DNA from: Patescibacteria group bacterium
GTDB lineage: Bacteria; Patescibacteria; Paceibacteria; UBA6257; 2-01-FULL-56-20
NCBI GenBank assembly: GCA_018971305.1
Contig: JAGXBC010000001.1
Location: 255,839-319,838, forward strand
Direction of reading: 5' to 3'
DNA: 64,000 nucleotides
Every line of letters begins with the position of its first letter. Within the stretch, counting starts at the first letter, position 1. The notes under the pieces were generated by a model. That model did no database searches. It had not been told where the DNA came from and saw only the letters and a program-made list of their open reading frames with translations. The position numbers and the translations under genes were made by a program. Shown in pieces: positions 63,887 to 64,000 of this stretch.

Positions 63887-64000
63887 ATGAAAAGCATGTA
63901 CCACATCAATCAAATACCGTCGGAGCGGCAAATCAAGAAATTCATTCGCCGTACTGTGTTCGGGAAGAACGTGTTCTGTCCCGTGTGCCGGTCTCGAAAG
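63887..64000 (+). CDS. IS1595-like transposase, 5' part
   Basis: 38 codons to the window edge: MKSMYHINQIPSERQIKKFI then RRTVFGKNVFCPVCRSRK. The FCPVC zinc-ribbon after a short helical N-terminus is the usual start of IS1595-family transposases. The frame is closed by a stop just upstream, so ATG 63887 or 63896 is the start. The left end of the element is probably near 63851, where GGGGTAATGTAAG begins; the right end is outside the window. Confidence 0.7.
   Translation, partial: MKSMYHINQIPSERQIKKFIRRTVFGKNVFCPVCRSRK

Noticed and set aside
1..64000. CRISPR array
   Set aside because: No regularly spaced direct repeats with unique spacers and no cas-like gene were found on either strand.

Overview
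This window looks like a chromosome segment from a Candidate Phyla Radiation (Patescibacteria) bacterium, most likely of the Parcubacteria type. The reasons are the split VirB4/PrgI/VirB6-like gene set typical of that group, many short membrane or secreted hypothetical proteins, compact core genes and few biosynthetic genes. TGA acts as a stop (for example at 38890, 41705 and 58587), so this is standard code and not the code-25 lineages. This assignment is inference from gene content; no 16S rRNA is present.

Region by region. 1-10466 (minus): one long operon for a type IV secretion-like envelope machine (623-aa exported protein, VirB6-like channel, 418-aa cytosolic protein, PrgI/VirB3-like, VirB4 N-part, VirB4 ATPase, acidic membrane protein, secreted protein running off the edge). 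10577-17800: ksgA carrying an in-frame palindromic insertion, two membrane proteins including a UbiA-type prenyltransferase fusion, a UvrD-type helicase and a LysM-M23 cell-wall hydrolase. 17948-22519: two unknown genes with strong Shine-Dalgarno sites, a TrmB-like regulator, a methyltransferase, ComM/YifB and a DksA-type zinc finger protein. 22520-23004: repeat-rich intergenic region. 23005-30105: yraN, an HD-domain protein, nusA, a membrane pyrophosphatase, clpP and tyrS. 30106-36785: small hypotheticals, a bifunctional nuclease, the rpsO-NYN-coiled coil-pnp operon and three candidate structured RNAs. 36786-41637: xerC-like recombinase, PAP2 phosphatase, five tRNAs, an EEP-family enzyme, HNH nuclease and rpsA. 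41705-45853: HIT protein, a metallo-beta-lactamase-fold relative and gyrA. 45909-52717: a solute-binding protein followed by a cluster of VirB2-like pilins, two of them fused to cysteine-rich exported regions and one of these carrying a lysozyme-like domain. 52946-58004: folD, glyA, dCMP deaminase, YdjM-like protein, YvcK and a DUF5317-like protein. 58141-64000: small secreted protein, HGSNAT-like acyltransferase, tRNA-His, VTT/DedA-like protein, a two-gene unit with a second NYN nuclease, a Nudix protein and the start of an IS1595-like transposase.

How the parts fit. The left-end operon (ATPase, channel and inner-membrane parts) and the pilin cluster 37 kb away (VirB2-like subunits and a VirB1-like wall-opening domain) plausibly build one surface apparatus. 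No VirD4, VirB11 or relaxase is in the window, so a role in attachment, DNA uptake or host contact is as likely as conjugation. Core functions here centre on RNA metabolism (nusA, rpsO, pnp, two NYN proteins, ksgA, rpsA) and on one-carbon/thymidylate supply (dCMP deaminase, glyA, folD).

Expression signals fall into two classes. Many genes have a TATAAT-like box 5-10 nt before the ATG, which suggests leaderless or nearly leaderless mRNAs (tyrS, the TrmB-like gene, the first pilin, yvcK, the type IV operon). Others carry a strong purine-rich Shine-Dalgarno sequence behind a spaced promoter (31190, 31807, 41705, 57465, 58141, 58730, 60878, 63068); most of these are accessory genes. The best candidates for something undescribed are the pilin/lysozyme cluster, the independent structured RNA upstream of rpsO, the RNA convergent to tyrS, and the palindromic element inside ksgA.
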